From Triglochin maritima (taxonomy: Eukaryota > Streptophyta > Magnoliopsida > Alismatales > Juncaginaceae): a stretch of 64,000 nucleotides of DNA. Below the pieces are notes generated by a model, which was given only the letters and a program-made list of their open reading frames with translations, was not told where the DNA came from and made no database searches. Positions 61,121 to 64,000 of this stretch are shown here, in pieces. The stretch is taken from assembly GCA_963682175.1 (NCBI GenBank), contig OY821787.1, forward strand, positions 18,268,501 to 18,332,500. The letters are read 5' to 3'. Within the stretch, counting starts at the first letter, position 1; each line of letters starts with the position of its first letter. A program made the position numbers and the translations under genes.

Positions 61121-64000
61121 AGGTTCTCATGTGGAATGTGCGGGGCGCAAACCTCCCCGGCCGCGCACACATGATTCAGGGAAAAATAAATGAGGCAAAG
61201 GCGGATGTGGTTTGTCTCGTGGAGCACAAGGTGAAGATGAAGAAATTGGCTCGTTTTCGGAGAGCTATTTGGGGCAATAATCAATGGGCTTCAAATAATA
61301 TTATTGTGGACTCGGGAAGGATTCTTGTTATGTGGGATGATAGAAGTGTGGACCTTAGGGTCACGTGGGAGACTCAACAATTGATACAACTCGAAGGGAA
61401 GGAGATTCGAAATGGGAAATCGGTGGTGCTCACGATGGTGTATGGTGACAATGGGCATGTGAAGAGGCGCTCACTTTGGGAAGATTTGGAACGAGCGGCA
61501 CCTCCGGACTCAATGCCTTCGTTGATAGGTGGGGATTTCAATTGTATTAGGAAAGTGAGCGAAAAGAGAGGGGGGTCGGGACCAAACTTGGTGGCAATGG
61601 AGGAATTTAATGCATGCATCGATCGACTTCAACTCTTGGAGGTACCTTCGACGGGAGGTGAATTCACATGGACGAACTCATCTCGAGGTGATGCGTGCAT
61701 TGAAACAAGAATTGATAGGTTTCTTATGTCCCATAAGTGGTTGGCTGATTTCCCGGAATCATTCTACGTTGTTGGTCACAAGGAGCTTAGTGACCACTCA
61801 CCACTTGTCATGACTAGCGAGAAGAGGAATGATGGGAAAGCGCGGATGTTTAGATTTGCTAATTTTTGGGCCGATCATGAGGAGTACGGGGAGATAGTTC
61901 GGGAAGCTTGGTCAACGTTAGTTGATGGCACACCCATGTTCCGAGTGATAGCAAAACTGAATATAGTAAAAGAGGCACTTAAGAAATGGAGTAGCGAGAA
62001 GTTTGGAAATGTGGAACAAAAGGTGGGAGAGGCAAAAATACTACTTGAAGAAGAAACACGGCGTAAACGTCAAACAAGCCCGGATGATGAGGAATTGGAA
62101 CTCCTTGAAACACGTTGCAAAGAGGACTAAACAAGGTATTGGTTACGGAAGAATCGATCTTGAGGCAAAAATCGAGGGTTAAGTGGCTACGGGAAGGGGA
62201 CCAGAATTCTAGATTCTTCCATGCAACCCTTAGAGTGAGGAGAGCCACCAATCATGTGAGGAGAGTGAGAGAAGGGGATGTGAGTTTCGAAAATGAGGAG
62301 GATATTCGTGAGGCGTTTAGGCGTCGTTACTCTAACTTGTTTTCTAATGGCTTTCAGGTACAACCTATGGATGAACATCTTCATCTACCACGACTAGAGG
62401 AGGTGGAAGCAAATGCCCTCACCCGCCCCTTAACTATGGAGGAATTAGAAGTGGTTGTGTTGCATGCAAATGTAGACAAGGCTCCGGGTCCCGACGGGTT
62501 CAATGCCAAGTTCTTCAAGGCATCATGGGCATGGTTAAAGAAGGACGTATTCAAGGCGGTGGATTCGTTTATGCGAAGTGGGAAGTTGCTAGCCCAAGAA
62601 AACTACACATCAATAACACTCATTCCGAAGAAAGCAACACCGAACATGGTGGATGATTATAGACCCATCTCTCTTTGCAACATGATATACCGGTACATCT
62701 CAAAGGTCTTGGCAAATCGGGTAAAGAAGGTACTCCCCAAACTAGTAGGTGAAACACAAAGTGCTTTTGTGAGTGGCCGGAGGATTAGCGATAACATCTT
62801 GCTTGCACATGAAATATGTCACAATATGCACTTGGGACGAGGAAGAGGGCGTATGTGTCTCAAGTTGGACTTGCGGAAGGCATATGATTCCGTGGCTTGG
62901 GATTTTCTTGAGGAAGTGCTCGATAGGTTTGGTTTCCCGACGAAACGGAGGAAGTGGATAAGGGCATGCATTCGGGCTTCTTTTGTAGTGATGGTGAATG
63001 GTGCAAACTCGAGGTCATTCCGAGCAACAAATGGACTACGTCAAGGTGATCCACTAGCCCCTTATCTATTTGTGCTATGTATGGAAGTGCTTAGTGCTAT
63101 GATTCGCCGAGAGGTGGACTTGGGAACGGTTGAACCGGCTAGGTGCGGGGATATCCCGGTGTCCCACCTTCTCTTCGCCGATGACGTGATGGTGTTCGCT
63201 TCAGCCACAAAGGAGAACGCCCAAGCTATAAAACGACTCCTTATGAGGTTCTCGGCATGCTCGGGCCTACATTTGAATAATACTAAGAGCCAAGTCTTTA
63301 TAGGAGGGGATGCACCTCACGGGCAATGGATATGTGAGCACTTGGGGATGGCACGAGTTGGTTTCCCGGTCGTGTACTTGGGGCTGCCCCTCTTCTCCTC
63401 ACGGATGGGGAGGCAACATTGTTTGGAGTTGGTAGAAAAGGTGAAGGCGCGATTGAGCTCGTGGAAGCAAAATTTCTTGTCTATGGCGGGCCGTGTGGAA
63501 CTAGTCCGGAGTGTCCTCATGTCACTAAGCATATATTGGATTTCAGCCTTCTTGGTGCCGAGGAAGGTCTTGAAGGAGGTTGAGAGCATCATGTGTCATT
63601 TTGTGTGGGGGGGAGAGAAAAAATGGGTGGCCGTGGCTTGGAGAGACATTTGTACACCAAAGAAGGAGGGTGGCTTGGGCTTACGGCAGTTGGAGGATTG
63701 GAACGATGTGGGAATGTTACGGCTGCTATGGCGCGTGGTGGAAGGTGGTGAATCCCTTTGGGTACGATGCGTTAGAAGAAAATATATGCATAACCGTAAC
63801 ATTTGGCTTACACGGCCGCCATCATCATGTTCTTGGGATTGGAGAGGCATCTTGAAAGTCCGGGAAAAGGCTAGGGAGAGGATCCAATACCAAGTTGGGG
63901 ATGGAAACGAAATCCGGTTCTTTACGGACCCTTGGTGCGGCATGCCGATATTGTGTAGACCGGGAGGAGATAGACTACAATATGACATGGGAGTTCCAAG
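61117..64000 (+). pseudogene. LINE ORF2: endonuclease and reverse transcriptase, one frameshift, partial at window end
   Basis: The first frame (61117-62130) carries the APE-type endonuclease: WNVRG, VEHK, GGDFNCIR, RIDRFLM and SDHSPLV. A one-base deletion near 62126 (GAGGACTAAAC where an unbroken frame needs one more base after GAGGA) ends it. In the next frame translation continues without a stop to 64000 through EESILRQKSRVKWL, NVDKAPGPDGFNAKFF, SITLIPKK, DDYRPISLCNMIYRY, KLDLRKAYDSV, the catalytic LFADDVMVF (about 63174-63200), YLGLPLFSS and MAGRVELVRSV. Near 63611 a GGGWKK-type segment (WGGEKKWV) is intact. The Cys in RPISLCNM shows which codon became a stop in the other LINE. The zf-RVT domain and 3' end lie outside the window. 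Confidence 0.9.

Larger units (their letters stand above)
59692..64000 (+). mobile_element. 5'-truncated L1-type LINE, runs off the window
   Basis: The insertion begins inside ORF1, at the codons matching YLQRVWKLTGGLEV (residues 117-130) of the LINE at 18834-24705, so leader and ORF1 N-terminus are absent. It continues through ORF1 and ORF2 to the window end, before the zf-RVT region and 3' end. The two LINEs clearly belong to the same broad family (endonuclease and RT motifs match throughout) but are separate subfamilies with many differences. Only one frame lesion is seen in 4.3 kb, so it is younger or better kept than the first. Confidence 0.92.

Overview
The window is plant (angiosperm-type) nuclear DNA made almost entirely of repeats. 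I see no ordinary host gene, rRNA or tRNA. The plant call rests on a Ty1/copia element whose LTR carries plant telomere-type motifs, and on L1-type LINEs whose ORF1 has a DUF4283-like domain plus a CCHC knuckle and whose ORF2 ends in a zf-RVT domain. The species cannot be named from the sequence.

Layout. (1) 1-5351: the 3' part of a decayed copia element (gag, protease, integrase, RT, RNase H remnant, long non-coding tail, polypurine tract, 3' LTR 4972-5351); its 5' LTR lies outside the window. (2) 5352-59691: a very long polypyrimidine/polypurine tandem array with a unit of about 2.37-2.40 kb. Each unit carries one ~115-bp island in which the purine and pyrimidine strands swap. The + strand is pyrimidine-rich up to an N-gap of exactly 200 bases (34374-34573) and purine-rich after it, so array orientation flips at an assembly join. 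(3) Insertions in the array: a full-length but broken LINE on the minus strand (18834-24705, 13-bp target-site duplication); an ORF1-only 'half-LINE' of about 2.5 kb with an intact 727-codon ORF, a 3' tail and a 13-bp target-site duplication (39950-42439); and a second near-identical copy of it (47191-49680) made by a 7,241-bp tandem duplication of the surrounding array. (4) 59692-64000: a 5'-truncated LINE of the same broad family as the first, with one frameshift in ORF2, running off the window.

How the parts fit. Removing the LINE and one target-site copy gives a host unit of about 2,368 bp; doing the same for the half-LINE gives about 2,372 bp. Both match uninterrupted units, so the insertion boundaries are well supported. 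The half-LINE has ORF1 but no endonuclease or reverse transcriptase. Its 3' end resembles that of the complete LINE (AATAxATTTAGxGGCT, a small hairpin, CCCTTTT, TTTGC, poly(A)). The simplest reading is a non-autonomous element mobilised in trans by an ORF2 of that LINE family, comparable to mammalian HAL1 'half-L1' elements. This is the best candidate for something undescribed here.

The many very long open frames in the array (up to about 1,400 codons, rich in Ser/Leu/Pro/Phe on one strand and Arg/Glu/Gly/Lys on the other) are composition artefacts: stop codons need both a T and a purine, so nearly pure C/T or A/G strands cannot contain them.
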